Positions 26,795 through 36,166 of a stretch of 56,927 nucleotides of DNA are shown here, piece after piece. A program made the translations under genes and the position numbers. Every line of letters starts with the position of its first letter. The stretch's first letter is position 1. The notes beneath the pieces are model-generated. The model was given only the letters and a program-made list of their open reading frames with translations, made no database searches and was not told the DNA's origin. The stretch is from Polyangiaceae bacterium. Lineage in GTDB: Bacteria > Myxococcota_A > Polyangia > Polyangiales > Polyangiaceae. Location: assembly GCA_016933275.1 (NCBI GenBank), contig JAFGBI010000259.1, positions 1 to 56,927 of the forward strand. Reading direction: 5' to 3'.

Positions 26795-29700
26795 TCAGAA
26801 CAAGCTGCCCTGTCCGCCGCCCTTCTTCCCGCGGCCCGGCTTCGCTTTCGCCGCGCCCTTCTTGGTCGGATCCTTGGTCCCGCTCGTGGATTGACCCCGG
26901 CGCTTGGCGACCGCGGTCGTCGCGGTGGGTGTGCTCGCTGCTTCCGCGGCGGCGCGCTCCGCGTTGAGCGCGTAGAGGCGGTCGATCACCTCGTCGGTGA
27001 AGGACTTGAGGGCGGCACGGTCGGCGTCGGTGGCGGGGCAGTAGGGGGGGACGGGGAGATCGGACCAGCCGTAGGCGGCGAGGACGGCGCGGTCCATGGC
27101 TTCGTGGAGGGCGCGGAGCTCGAGGACACGCGCGTCCGTGCAGGCGGGGTCCTTGAGGGCGTTGTAGGTCTTGGTCAGGCCCTGGTCGGTCGCGACCATG
27201 AAGCGGGCGCGGGCCTGGTAGAGGGCCTCGCCGGCGGCCTCGAGGGCGGGGAGGACGGTGCGGGGCTCCGGCGCGGGGAAGGGGAAGGTTGAAACACACC
27301 TGGAGGGGTTGTAGCGCTGGTCTTTCTTGATCGTGGCGGAAAGGAGAACAGCCCAGATCTCGTGCACTCGAGACTGAAGGATCGCGAACTGCGTGTCGTG
27401 CTGGAGAGGGAACACGATCAATGTCTGGTCAAAAACCCGTTGGGCCGGCTGCCATGCGAACGCTCTGTGCTTTCCGCTCAGGGCCGTCACCAGACACCGG
27501 TCGAGTGGGCCGAGTGCACTGTACAATCCGGCAGCGGGTTCTGCGAAACGCCACCAATGCTTGCGCCGTGCTTCGCGGTTGTTCTTTTCCCGCTCGGGCT
27601 TCACCTTCTCGCGCACGATGCGGAGGAGGTCCGGCCACCGCTCGGATTCGGCGAGTTCCATCTTGCCGAAGCTGATCACGTAACGGCTGAATTCCTGCGT
27701 CGGGCTGGTGTTGACCTCCTCCCCGTTGAGGTACGGGAATGTCCGCTCGCCGTTGCACCGGTCGCGTTGCACCAGAGCCGCACGCTCCTCAGCGGTGAGA
27801 GTAAAAGCCAGGCCGAGGACGTAGCTGCCGACGAACGCCGTCGCCACATTGGCACGTAGGTCGTGAGCGTCTTCGCGCTCCGCGCCGGGCGTCAGACGAG
27901 AGGTTAGCGCCTTCACGGCGGCGCGGTTCCAGCGTTTCACGACCTTGCCGCACACCGCGCCGTGCGCAGCATGCACGACTGAGACGGTTACGGCGACGCC
28001 AGGCGCGGGCCACGGCATTGAGTCGATCGCGTCGTAGAGCTCCCAGCCCTGTTCGACCAGGGGCTGGAGGCCCGTCGTGCGCGTGTCGCCCTGGGCGATA
28101 GTGTTGGTGGCGATGAGCCCAAAAGTCCCGTGCTCGCCGAGCAGCGTTGCAGCTCGGCGGAAGAAATGAGCCGAGAGATCGCTGTTGCCATGCGCGCCAG
28201 CGTGGACCGTCGGAAGCCAATCCCGGTACGCCTCGCCGAGGACTCCCGAGACTTCGAGTCCCTTGAGGAACGGCGGATTCCCCACCACCGCCTCCATCAG
28301 CGCAGCGCCGTTCACCAGCCCGCCCTGCAGCGGATCCGGCCGCTCCTCGAAGAAGACCTCGGGGTACTCGAGCCACCAGTGGAAGGGGGTGAGCCTCTCG
28401 CGGGCCTCGTGGGCGAGCTCCTCGAGCTCGTCGCGGAGGGCGGGCAGCGACTCGCGGAGGGCCGCGAGCTGCTGCCGCTCGAGCTTGCTCGCCGGGGCCG
28501 CCGCGCCCTCGCGGTCGACGGCGGCCAGCGCCCGCTCGGCGCCGAGCCACTGCCGCACGAGATCGAGCCGCCGCACCCGCTCGGCCTCGCGGGCCTTGGC
28601 GCTCTTCTCGGCGAAGAACGCGCCCACCACCAGATCGCCGACCAGCCGCACCCGGCCGATCGCCTGCTGCGCGAACTCGAGCAGGCGGGCCTTTTCGCCC
28701 TGGGAGACGGGATCGTCGTGCTCGGCCAGGGCCAGGATCTGCTGGCGGAGGTCCACGGCCTGCTCGAGCGCCTCGGTGAGGAGCGACTCGCAGACGTCGA
28801 CCTGGTCGCCGGCGCGCGCCTCGGGCTCCCAGTGGAAGCGCCGGAGCTGGTCGAAGGAGAGCCCCACCAGGCTGTCCCCCTGCCGGAGCGCGTGGTCGAC
28901 GAACGTGAACGGCAGGGTCTTGCTCAAGGTCACGAGCCAGAGCGCGAGCTTGGCGAGCTCGACCGCGGCGGGGTTCTTGTCGACGCCGTAGAGGCACTGC
29001 TGGGCGACCAGGCGCCGGGCGTGGAGGTGTGCGTCGCCGTGCGCCTCGACGAGTGCGGCGAGCTCCCCGCTCCGGGTCCAGGCGGCGACGAGCTCGCTCG
29101 CCAGCTCGCGGCAGGCCGCAACCAGGAAGGCGCCGGAGCCCATCGCGGGATCGCAGATCTTGAGCTGCAGGAGCTCGGCCGCCGTGCGGTCGGGCCCGAG
29201 GCAGGCGAGGAGCGGCTCCAGCGTCCGCTTCACGATCGGCTCGGTCAGGGAACGGGGCGTGTAGTGGCTCCCGGAGCGGCGGCGCTCCTCGCCCGGCTGG
29301 ATCACGAGGCGCCCGGCCGGGGCGCGGTGCTGCGCGCGGTCCGCCTGCTTGCCCGGCGCCTGGGCGAGCAGCGCCTCGAGCGCGGCCTCGTCGTCCTTGC
29401 CCGCGGCCTTCAGGGCGGCCTCGAGGGCGGCGATGGGGCCGGGGTTGAGGCCGCAGACCTCCTTGAAGAGGCGCGCGCGGTCCGTGGGGCTCAGGGAGCG
29501 TGCGGTCCCCGTGTCGACCCAAACCCAGTTCTTGCCAATCCGGGCCGCGGGGCTCGCCAGCCGCTCGACGTGGTAGCCCATCAGCGACTCGTACACGGAG
29601 CCGATCTGCTCGACGTCGAGGGCGCGGTAGCTCAGGCGCTGGCCCTCGAAGACGACGAGCCGGTCGAGGACGCGGTGGACGGTGCCGTCGTCGAGGCTCG

Positions 29701-31033
29701 GCGGCTGCACCTTCGCGCGCGCCTCCGGGGAGGCGACGGCCGCGGTCCAGCCGGGGAGGCCGCCCTCGAGGAAGGGGAAGGCGTTGGGGTCGAAGAGCTG
29801 GCCGCGGCGGGGCGGCAGCTCGAGCTTGCCGTGCTTGCCGCCGAGGAACACGGCGCGGAACAGGGTGAGGAGCTGGCCGTAGGCCCCGAAGCGGTGGTGC
29901 ATCGACTCGGGGTGGGCGCCCGCGTCGTGGGTGAGCCGGGCGTGCAGGCCGAAGAGGCTCAGGTGCTCGGAGTAGTGCGGGTCCTCGGTCGGCATCAGCC
30001 CCGCGTCCTCCGAGTAGAGGAGGAACACCAGCCGGAGCACGACCCCGAGGACGCCCTGGTAGAGGTGATCGCCCGGCTCCTCGAGGGCGGCGCGGAGCCA
30101 GTCGACGCGGTCGCCGACCGAGTCGCGCAGGGCAGCCTGCTCGAAGCCGGCGAGCAGGAGCTCGACCGCCTCGAAGACCTGGTCGGCGAGGGCCTGGGTC
30201 ACGTCCGCCTGGCGGCGCCGGCTCTCGGCCAGGAGGCCCTCGAGAGAGTGCGCGGCGGCGGCGCCGTAGGCGCGGCGGGCGTGCAGCAGCAGCTCGAGGG
30301 CGGCGAGCACGGGGCGGCCGCCGGGCTCGCGGAGCACGTCGAGGCGGAAGGTGAGGTGGCCCGTGGTCTGCCCCGCGGGGGCGTGGAGCAGACGGAGGTC
30401 GGTGCCGTTGGTGATTAGGCCGATCGGGATCCCAGCGTGACGGAGGAGGCGCTCGAGCTTCGCCGTCGGCGGGTAGCGCCAGGGGCCGGTCTTGTCCTCG
30501 GGGGAGTCGAGCTCGAGGGCGGTGGCGGGCGGGGCGTCGTCGCGGAGATCCCAGGCGAGGGCGAAGTAGGGAGAGGGGGCGGGGCTGGGGCTGGGGCTGG
30601 GACCGGGGTTCGGGGAAGGGATTGGGGCCGGGGCGCTGGCACCACTGGTTGCAAGGGGTTCCGGGGGGGCGTCGAACTCGGCGAAGGGATCGGCGGAGCT
30701 CGCACCAGTGGGTGCCAGGGGGCTGCGGGCGAGGGCGAAGCTCGGGCGGAGCTCCTGGCCGCCCTCGGGGGCGTAGAAAGAGAGCGCGGCAGGGAGCTCG
30801 GCGCGGGGGACGAGCATCCCGGGGCGGTCGTAGCCGAGAAAGTCGGCGAAGAAGCGGGCGAGCGGCGGGAGGCGGCCGTCGTCGAGGGCGGCCTCGAAGG
30901 CCACCGACAGCTCGGGGCGCACCGCGGGGGCGATCTGCGCGTCGGCCAGCACCGGCACGCTGAACACGAGCCCCTCGATCGGCTGCGCGAGGCCGAGCCA
31001 CTCGCGGTGGAAGGCGACGTCGCGATCCTTCAA
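26795..31033 (-). CDS. drmMI: DISARM adenine methyltransferase DrmMI
   Basis: This 1412-aa N6-adenine methyltransferase is of the PglX/Eco57I-like type, which marks self DNA in class 1 DISARM. The SAM-binding motif I is DPAMGSGAF starting at residue 628. The catalytic motif IV is NPPF at 919-922, within VVGNPPFLKG. Residues about 135-165 are a Pro/Ser linker (PIPSPNPGPSPSPSPAPSP), and the last 30 residues are Lys/Gly-rich. TTG at 31033 is chosen because GGAGG lies six bases upstream. It starts 16 bp after drmD. The large N- and C-terminal parts probably carry target recognition and scaffolding. Confidence 0.9.
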   Translation of the reverse strand: MKDRDVAFHREWLGLAQPIEGLVFSVPVLADAQIAPAVRPELSVAFEAALDDGRLPPLARFFADFLGYDRPGMLVPRAELPAALSFYAPEGGQELRPSFALARSPLAPTGASSADPFAEFDAPPEPLATSGASAPAPIPSPNPGPSPSPSPAPSPYFALAWDLRDDAPPATALELDSPEDKTGPWRYPPTAKLERLLRHAGIPIGLITNGTDLRLLHAPAGQTTGHLTFRLDVLREPGGRPVLAALELLLHARRAYGAAAAHSLEGLLAESRRRQADVTQALADQVFEAVELLLAGFEQAALRDSVGDRVDWLRAALEEPGDHLYQGVLGVVLRLVFLLYSEDAGLMPTEDPHYSEHLSLFGLHARLTHDAGAHPESMHHRFGAYGQLLTLFRAVFLGGKHGKLELPPRRGQLFDPNAFPFLEGGLPGWTAAVASPEARAKVQPPSLDDGTVHRVLDRLVVFEGQRLSYRALDVEQIGSVYESLMGYHVERLASPAARIGKNWVWVDTGTARSLSPTDRARLFKEVCGLNPGPIAALEAALKAAGKDDEAALEALLAQAPGKQADRAQHRAPAGRLVIQPGEERRRSGSHYTPRSLTEPIVKRTLEPLLACLGPDRTAAELLQLKICDPAMGSGAFLVAACRELASELVAAWTRSGELAALVEAHGDAHLHARRLVAQQCLYGVDKNPAAVELAKLALWLVTLSKTLPFTFVDHALRQGDSLVGLSFDQLRRFHWEPEARAGDQVDVCESLLTEALEQAVDLRQQILALAEHDDPVSQGEKARLLEFAQQAIGRVRLVGDLVVGAFFAEKSAKAREAERVRRLDLVRQWLGAERALAAVDREGAAAPASKLERQQLAALRESLPALRDELEELAHEARERLTPFHWWLEYPEVFFEERPDPLQGGLVNGAALMEAVVGNPPFLKGLEVSGVLGEAYRDWLPTVHAGAHGNSDLSAHFFRRAATLLGEHGTFGLIATNTIAQGDTRTTGLQPLVEQGWELYDAIDSMPWPAPGVAVTVSVVHAAHGAVCGKVVKRWNRAAVKALTSRLTPGAEREDAHDLRANVATAFVGSYVLGLAFTLTAEERAALVQRDRCNGERTFPYLNGEEVNTSPTQEFSRYVISFGKMELAESERWPDLLRIVREKVKPEREKNNREARRKHWWRFAEPAAGLYSALGPLDRCLVTALSGKHRAFAWQPAQRVFDQTLIVFPLQHDTQFAILQSRVHEIWAVLLSATIKKDQRYNPSRCVSTFPFPAPEPRTVLPALEAAGEALYQARARFMVATDQGLTKTYNALKDPACTDARVLELRALHEAMDRAVLAAYGWSDLPVPPYCPATDADRAALKSFTDEVIDRLYALNAERAAAEAASTPTATTAVAKRRGQSTSGTKDPTKKGAAKAKPGRGKKGGGQGSLF

Positions 31034-31049
31034 GAGGGACCTCCGTGCC

Positions 31050-34000
31050 TCACGTCATCGCCTCCGGCCAGGCGACGACCAGACCCACGGGGGTGAGACG
31101 CGTCATCCGGACCTCGTAGAGGGCGGCGATGGCTTCGGGTTCGGTTTCGAGCTCTTGCGCGAGACTCCTCCGGCGGTCCTCGAGGTGCAGGAGGTCGAGC
31201 TCGACCTGGCGCTTCTGGAGCTTGTCCTGCACGGTGAAGAGCTCCTGCTGGCGCAGGCGATCCTTGGTCTTTTCGAGGACGACCTGCCGCTTCTTGAGCA
31301 GCCCGCGCAGGTCGTCCGCCTCGCGCCGGGCCCGCTCGCCGAGGCCCTTCTTCGCCTCGGCGCCGTGGGCGTCGGCCTCGGCCTCGAGCTCGGGCCAGAG
31401 GGCGGCGAAGAGGGCGGGGACGTCGGGCAGGATCCGCTGGCGGAGCTTGGCGGTGACGGGCTTGCCGCCCCGGGCGAGGAGCTCCTCGACCTGGAGCTTG
31501 GTGCGCGCGGCCGTGGCCGGGTCGCGGTACGGCTTGACGTCCTTCGCCTTGCTGGGCCACGCGGCAGCGAGGCCGACGATCTCGTCGTGCAGGCGCGCCG
31601 CGCCCGCGCCGAAGAGGGTGAGCCGGGCGTAGCCGACGACCCGGACGACGCTCTCCCCAGGGGCGACGACGGCAGCATAGCGGCTCAGATCGTGGGCGGA
31701 GTAGCCCTGGGCGAGGAAACGGTCGAGCAGGCGCCGCACGAAGGGGTGGGCCAGGTGGAGCTGCTCGGCCTCCTCGGTGAGGAGCTTGGCCGGGTGGAAG
31801 GTGACCGGGAGCGGGGGCCGCTCGCGCCATTGCCAGAAGGGCTCGTCGGGCTCGCGGGGGCCGCGCAACGTGTCGAGGGTGCGCTCCCATTCGCGGCCGA
31901 GCGGGGGCAGGCGGAAGGTCGGGCGGTGGTCGCTCGTCGCTCCGGCGGGCGCGAGCGGCCCGGCCCCGGCCAGGGTGAGGCCGATCTCGACGACGCCGCG
32001 CAGCGACTCGGGGGACACCTCGAGGAACTTGCGGGACTCCTCGAGCCGGCTGCCCGCGCGGCGGATCTCCTCGTCGAGCGCCGTGAGGTCCCGGCGCTGG
32101 TCCTCGAGCTCGGCGCTCACCGTGTCGGTGCGGGCGCCCTCGCCGATCCGCTCGATCCTGGGCTCGACCTCGGGGCGGAGCCCGCCCTCGAGCAGGCCCT
32201 CGACCTGCTCGAGCAGCACCGTGCCGAGCGAGCCGAGCTCGCGCTGCACGGTGGCGATCTTGCGCACCACCGTCCGAAGGATCCGATCCTCGGCCCGGTC
32301 CGGGTAGACGAAGTAGTGGCAGCGGACCTCCGCGGCAGGCTGACCCGTGCGGTCGATCCGCCCGTTGCGCTGCTCCAGGCGCGAGGGGTTCCAGGGCAGG
32401 TCGAGGTGGAACAGATCCGCGCAGTGGGCCTGGAGGTTGAGGCCCTCGCGAGCGGCGTCGGTGGCGACCAGGATCCGGAGGGGGCTCTCGGCCGGGGGCG
32501 CGTTGAAGGCCCGCTGGATGGTGGCGCGGGCGTCGTCGCCCATGCCGCCGTGGAAGATGCCGACGCGGTGCTCGCCGTCGTCGGTGGCGTCGAGGGCGCG
32601 GCCGAGGATGTCGACGACGTAGCGGAGCGTGTGCGCGTACTCGGTGAAGAGGAGCACGCGGCGCTCCGTCCAGGCGCGGCCCGCCTTCGTCTCCGGGCCG
32701 AGGCCGGCGGCGGGGCACTGGTGGCGGCGGATCCAGTCGAGCAGGGCGAGCAGCTTTCCGTCCGGGCGCCGGCGGGCCTGCTCGGCGAGGGCGCGGAGCT
32801 CCCCGAGCAGGGTCCGGGCCTCCTCGGTGGGGGTCGGCAGGGCGCGCGTCTCCGCCGTCAGGGTCGCGTCCTGCTCGGCCGCGAGGGTGTCGTCGTCGAC
32901 GCCGTGGCTGTCCGGATCCTCGCCCAGGGCGAGGCGGCGCTGGTCGGGCGCGGCGCGGGGGCCGCCCTGCTTCTCGAGGCCGCGGGCGTGGGCGTCGATG
33001 GACCGGGCGAAGGCCTCCGGGCTCGAGAGCAGCCGCTGCTGCAGGTGCACGAACACCAGCCGCCCCCGGCCGCTCGCCGGGGCGCAGAGCTCGGTGTAAC
33101 GGGCGAGCTTCTGGGCGAGCTCGAGCTCGAGGGGGGGCGCCGCGTCGAGCTCGCGGTCCTCGGGCGCGGCGTCGTGGCCGGTGTCCGTGTCGTGCGCGGT
33201 CGTCCGGAGCTGCCACCGGCCGCCGGCGCTCCGCAGCGCGAGCTCGACGAGCAGGCGGTTCGGGAAATCGCCCTCGACCCCGAGCTGGCGCAGATCCCGC
33301 TTGAGGCGGCGCACCATCACCGGCTCGAGATCCTTCTTGCCCTCGACCGGGGCGCCGCGGGTGAAGCGCGCCGGGTCGAGGATCTCGAGCAGGGCGCTGA
33401 AGCTGTTCGAGTGGCCGTTGTGAGGCGTGGCCGAGAGGAAGAGGCGGTTATCGAAGCGCGGCGCAAGATCCCGGATGGCGCGGGTGGTGTCCGTGTCGGT
33501 GGCGTACTTGCTCGCCGAGGCGGGCGCCGCGACGTGGGCCTCGTCGAGGATGAGCAGGCCCTTGCGGGCGCGGTCCCCGAGCCGCTCGATCAGGGGGTCG
33601 CGATACTCGGGGCGGCGCAGGAGCGGGTGCGAGACGATGAAGCGGTTGTGCGTCGCCCAGGGGTTGACGCCGTAGCCGCGCTCCTGCCGGCGCCAGGCGA
33701 TGAATTGCCGGGTCATCACCTCGAACCGCAGGCCGAAGCGCCGCAGCATCTCGTCGCGCCACTGCAGGCACACGCTCGCCGGGCAGACCACCAGGACGAA
33801 GTCCGCCTGCTGGCGGAGCAGGAGCTCCTGCAGGACGAGCCCGGCCTCGATGGTCTTGCCGAGCCCGACGTCGTCGGCGATGAACAGGTTGGCGCGTGGC
33901 AGCTCGAGCGCCTTCATCAGCGGCGTGAGCTGGTGGGCCATGAGCTTGATCCCGGCGCGGAAGGGGGCTTGGAACTTCGTCGCGTCGGCGGCGCTCACCG

Positions 34001-34652
34001 CGTTCCACTTCAGCGTGTGCAGGTACGCCCCGAAGTGGTCGGGCGGATCGAGCCGGGTGACGGCGCCGAGCCCCTGGAGCTCGGGCACGACCACCCGGGC
34101 GCCGAGCTCGAGGTCCCAGAGCGTCTCGAGGCGCCGGCCGGGATCGTCGTCGTCGAGGCACACGAGGCGCACCAGCGGCGACTCGCCCGCGCCGCCGGGG
34201 ACCGTCTCCTCGACGAGCCACTGCCGGTGGCGGGCCTGCACCACCTGCCCCTTGCGCGGCAGGTGCCCCGGGTCGGGCGCTGGCGGGGGTTCGGTGGCCG
34301 CCCGGGGGTCGAGCCCGGCGGCGGCGAGGAGGCGCGCCTGGAGGTCGCTGCGGGCCCGCGCCGCGGCGTCGAGCTGGTGCGTCCGGCAGACCGCTCTGAG
34401 CTCGTCCCGGCTGAGCTCCCGCAGGAGCGCCGGCAGCCGGCGGTCGAGGTCGCGCGCCAGGTGCCGCACGAGGTCGGGCTTGCTCGCGCCGTCGCTCTGC
34501 GCCGCCACGCCGAACGCGCGGAACAGGTCCAGGATCCGGGGCTGCCCGAGGGTCGCGAGGGTGGACTCGACGGAGGGGATCGCGGTCCTGGTCAACGCGC
34601 CTGCGCTCCGCTCCTGTCCGGCATCGGCCCCTGGGCTGCTCTTCGCCGGCAA
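31050..34652 (-). CDS. drmD: DISARM SNF2-type ATPase DrmD
   Basis: This protein of about 1200 aa is a SNF2-family (SF2) ATPase, the first gene of the class 1 DISARM operon. Walker A is DDVGLGKTIEAG at about 260-271, motif II DEAH at about 370-373, and motif III SATPHNGHSNSF. The C-terminal helicase lobe has FTEYAHTLRY, TDAAREGLNLQAHC and QRNGRIDRTGQ. A charged, coiled-coil-like region lies near the C-terminus (LRQQELFTVQDKLQKRQVELD). Start uncertain: TTG 34652 opens the frame without a clear ribosome site, while TTG 34595, preceded by GGAG, is an alternative. DrmD and DrmMI define class 1. Confidence 0.9.
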   Translation of the reverse strand: MPAKSSPGADAGQERSAGALTRTAIPSVESTLATLGQPRILDLFRAFGVAAQSDGASKPDLVRHLARDLDRRLPALLRELSRDELRAVCRTHQLDAAARARSDLQARLLAAAGLDPRAATEPPPAPDPGHLPRKGQVVQARHRQWLVEETVPGGAGESPLVRLVCLDDDDPGRRLETLWDLELGARVVVPELQGLGAVTRLDPPDHFGAYLHTLKWNAVSAADATKFQAPFRAGIKLMAHQLTPLMKALELPRANLFIADDVGLGKTIEAGLVLQELLLRQQADFVLVVCPASVCLQWRDEMLRRFGLRFEVMTRQFIAWRRQERGYGVNPWATHNRFIVSHPLLRRPEYRDPLIERLGDRARKGLLILDEAHVAAPASASKYATDTDTTRAIRDLAPRFDNRLFLSATPHNGHSNSFSALLEILDPARFTRGAPVEGKKDLEPVMVRRLKRDLRQLGVEGDFPNRLLVELALRSAGGRWQLRTTAHDTDTGHDAAPEDRELDAAPPLELELAQKLARYTELCAPASGRGRLVFVHLQQRLLSSPEAFARSIDAHARGLEKQGGPRAAPDQRRLALGEDPDSHGVDDDTLAAEQDATLTAETRALPTPTEEARTLLGELRALAEQARRRPDGKLLALLDWIRRHQCPAAGLGPETKAGRAWTERRVLLFTEYAHTLRYVVDILGRALDATDDGEHRVGIFHGGMGDDARATIQRAFNAPPAESPLRILVATDAAREGLNLQAHCADLFHLDLPWNPSRLEQRNGRIDRTGQPAAEVRCHYFVYPDRAEDRILRTVVRKIATVQRELGSLGTVLLEQVEGLLEGGLRPEVEPRIERIGEGARTDTVSAELEDQRRDLTALDEEIRRAGSRLEESRKFLEVSPESLRGVVEIGLTLAGAGPLAPAGATSDHRPTFRLPPLGREWERTLDTLRGPREPDEPFWQWRERPPLPVTFHPAKLLTEEAEQLHLAHPFVRRLLDRFLAQGYSAHDLSRYAAVVAPGESVVRVVGYARLTLFGAGAARLHDEIVGLAAAWPSKAKDVKPYRDPATAARTKLQVEELLARGGKPVTAKLRQRILPDVPALFAALWPELEAEADAHGAEAKKGLGERARREADDLRGLLKKRQVVLEKTKDRLRQQELFTVQDKLQKRQVELDLLHLEDRRRSLAQELETEPEAIAALYEVRMTRLTPVGLVVAWPEAMT

Positions 34653-34867
34653 GGGCGCCGGCTAGCCGGGACCGTAACTCCATCAGCGCGTGCGCCGAAA
34701 GGGGGCGCCGGCTCCAAGTCCGGGCATCGGCTTGGGGGGGGACGGGGGCGAGGGCGTGCCGGGTGAGGGGATCGGGGATCCGAGCGTGCGTTCAGGCGGG
34801 GGCGCTCGGGTAGGCCACGGGGCGCCGCGTCGAAACGAGGCGGGCGACGGGCTCCGGCGCGGGCAGC

Positions 34868-34909
34868 TGACGGGGCAGTTGACGGGGTTCTTGACGGGGA
34901 GTTGACGGG
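34868..34909. repeat. Iteron-like TGACGGG array upstream of drmD
   Basis: Four copies of TGACGGG start at 34868, 34880, 34892 and 34903, so the spacing is 12, 12 and 11 bp. Three carry a preceding T and three are followed by another G. The spacing, about one helical turn, is that of a cooperative protein-binding array. Confidence 0.6.
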
Positions 34910-34959
34910 CCCGAGACGGGCCGGGGTCGCGTCTCCGGTCGGGGATTGGGTCGGGGCGG

Positions 34960-34979
34960 GTCGCGACCCGGGTCGCGAC
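34960..34979. promoter_or_regulatory. Perfect 20-bp palindrome, candidate operator
   Basis: GTCGCGACCCGGGTCGCGAC is a perfect inverted repeat about 310 bp upstream of drmD and 50 bp beyond the TGACGGG array. It also contains two GTCGCGAC palindromes. It could be a dimeric regulator site, but high local G+C makes chance palindromes more likely than usual. Confidence 0.45.
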
Positions 34980-35194
34980 TTCGGGTTGCCCGGGTCGGGG
35001 ATCGGGTTGGAGCGACCGGAGTCCGAATCGAACCTCCGGGCGGTGGAGCACGCGCTTCATAAGCGTCGTCTCGGCGGTGAAGGTCCGCGCACCCTGGCGA
35101 AGGTGAACTGCACCAAGAGCGAAGAGGGTCACGGGCGACATCGGCGCTCTGCGCAAGGGTTGACAGCGGGTTACGCCGGGGCACGGTTGGTGAC

Positions 35195-35506
35195 GTGGCG
35201 GAACGCGAGGAGACTTGGCTGACGCTGACCGAACTCATCAAGAGGAGCTCGGTTTCGAAGGCGACGATCACGAAGGCGCGTGGCGAGTACCCCGCCGAAT
35301 GGGAACGCTTGTGCCAAAGGCGCGGAGCCCGCGCGCTCTACGCATGGGAGGCGTTCCGGGACGCCCCGCTCCTCACCGGAAGAAGTCTCGACGACCTTCT
35401 GGCGAAGAAGGTGAAGAACCAGGAACTGCGGCAGAAGGTGCGTGCCAGGATCGAAGCCGGGTCGTCCAACGTGCACCTTTCCATCGGGTGCGGCCGATTC
35501 TCGTAG
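35195..35506 (+). CDS. Small putative DNA-binding protein
   Basis: This 103-aa protein starts at GTG 35195. Residues 8-30 (WLTLTELIKRSSVSKATITKAR) look like a helix-turn-helix. A basic, charged helix follows (DDLLAKKVKNQELRQKVRARIEAG). It is divergent from the DISARM operon and could regulate it or belong to the element's own control genes. No family assignment is made. Confidence 0.5.
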   Translation: MAEREETWLTLTELIKRSSVSKATITKARGEYPAEWERLCQRRGARALYAWEAFRDAPLLTGRSLDDLLAKKVKNQELRQKVRARIEAGSSNVHLSIGCGRFS

Positions 35507-35716
35507 AGGACCGTCGAGTATCGGGAAGCCAGGCTGGCATGGGAGCAGGCGGCCCGAGGGCTTCGACGGACCGCGGCCAGGTGCACGACCATGGTGGGGA
35601 AATTCGTGGCGAGGCACCGTTCGGTCTTTTGTCCGTCCCGGTAGAATTCGCGGAGAGTCCAAGAAGCAGCGGGAAAAAGTCCTAGAAGAGTCGAAGAAGA
35701 ATCTGTCCCGGGAGTC

Positions 35717-36166
35717 ATGCCTTGGGGCGTGACGCGCCTCCACGGCATCCTCGACGCCTCCCCCGCACGGCACGCGACGGCACTCACCGCCGTCGGTTGG
35801 GCCGTTCTCCCGCTGCACTCTGCCGGCGACGGCCGCTGCACATGCCAGGCGGAGCACTGCCGGAGCGTCGGCAAGCACCCGCGAACGCGGCACGGGGTCG
35901 CTGACGCAACGGTGGACCCGGACGTCGTGGCCGCATGGTGGCGGCGCTGGCCTGACGCGAACATCGGGGTCGCGACGGGAGGAGACGCCGGTCCCGTCGT
36001 CGTTGACATCGACCCGCGGAACGGCGGCGAGGATGGACCGCCGTTCGTCCCCGCACGTTCGCCGCCAGGCGCTGGTGACGCCGGTAACGCCGGGGACAGT
36101 GGTGGCGACGACACCGGCGCCGGGTCGAACGAACCCGTGGCCCATTCCAGAGGAAAAAGACCATGA
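35717..36166 (+). CDS. Truncated Prim-Pol (bifunctional primase/polymerase) domain protein
   Basis: This 149-aa protein matches only the N-terminal half of archaeo-eukaryotic primase-like Prim-Pol domains found in plasmids, satellites and integrative elements. The hallmarks are GWAVLPLHSAGDGRCTC, CRSVGKHPRTRHGVADAT, WWRRWPDANIGVATG and VVVDIDPRNGGED, with the Asp pair of the catalytic centre. After that the sequence becomes Gly/Asp/Ala-rich, and the rest of the polymerase and any helicase are absent. It overlaps the next gene by four bases (ATGA). It is probably a decayed replication gene of the mobile element and unlikely to be active. Confidence 0.75.
   Translation: MPWGVTRLHGILDASPARHATALTAVGWAVLPLHSAGDGRCTCQAEHCRSVGKHPRTRHGVADATVDPDVVAAWWRRWPDANIGVATGGDAGPVVVDIDPRNGGEDGPPFVPARSPPGAGDAGNAGDSGGDDTGAGSNEPVAHSRGKRP

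Larger units (their letters stand above)
34653..35194. promoter_or_regulatory. Regulatory region upstream of the DISARM operon
   Basis: This 542-bp gene-free region lies between drmD and a divergent small gene. It holds a four-copy TGACGGG array (34868-34909), a perfect 20-bp palindrome (34960-34979), G-rich sequence, and a tRNA-like stretch near 35030-35085. No protein frame is convincing. It should contain the main DISARM promoter. Confidence 0.55.

Noticed and set aside
28130..30418. Plus-strand frame opposite drmMI
   Set aside because: It is an antisense shadow; the methylase motifs DPAMGSGAF and NPPF are on the minus strand.
31155..34766. Plus-strand frame of about 1200 codons opposite drmD
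   Set aside because: It is an antisense shadow: the minus strand carries all SNF2 ATPase motifs, while this one is low-complexity Glu/Arg/Leu.
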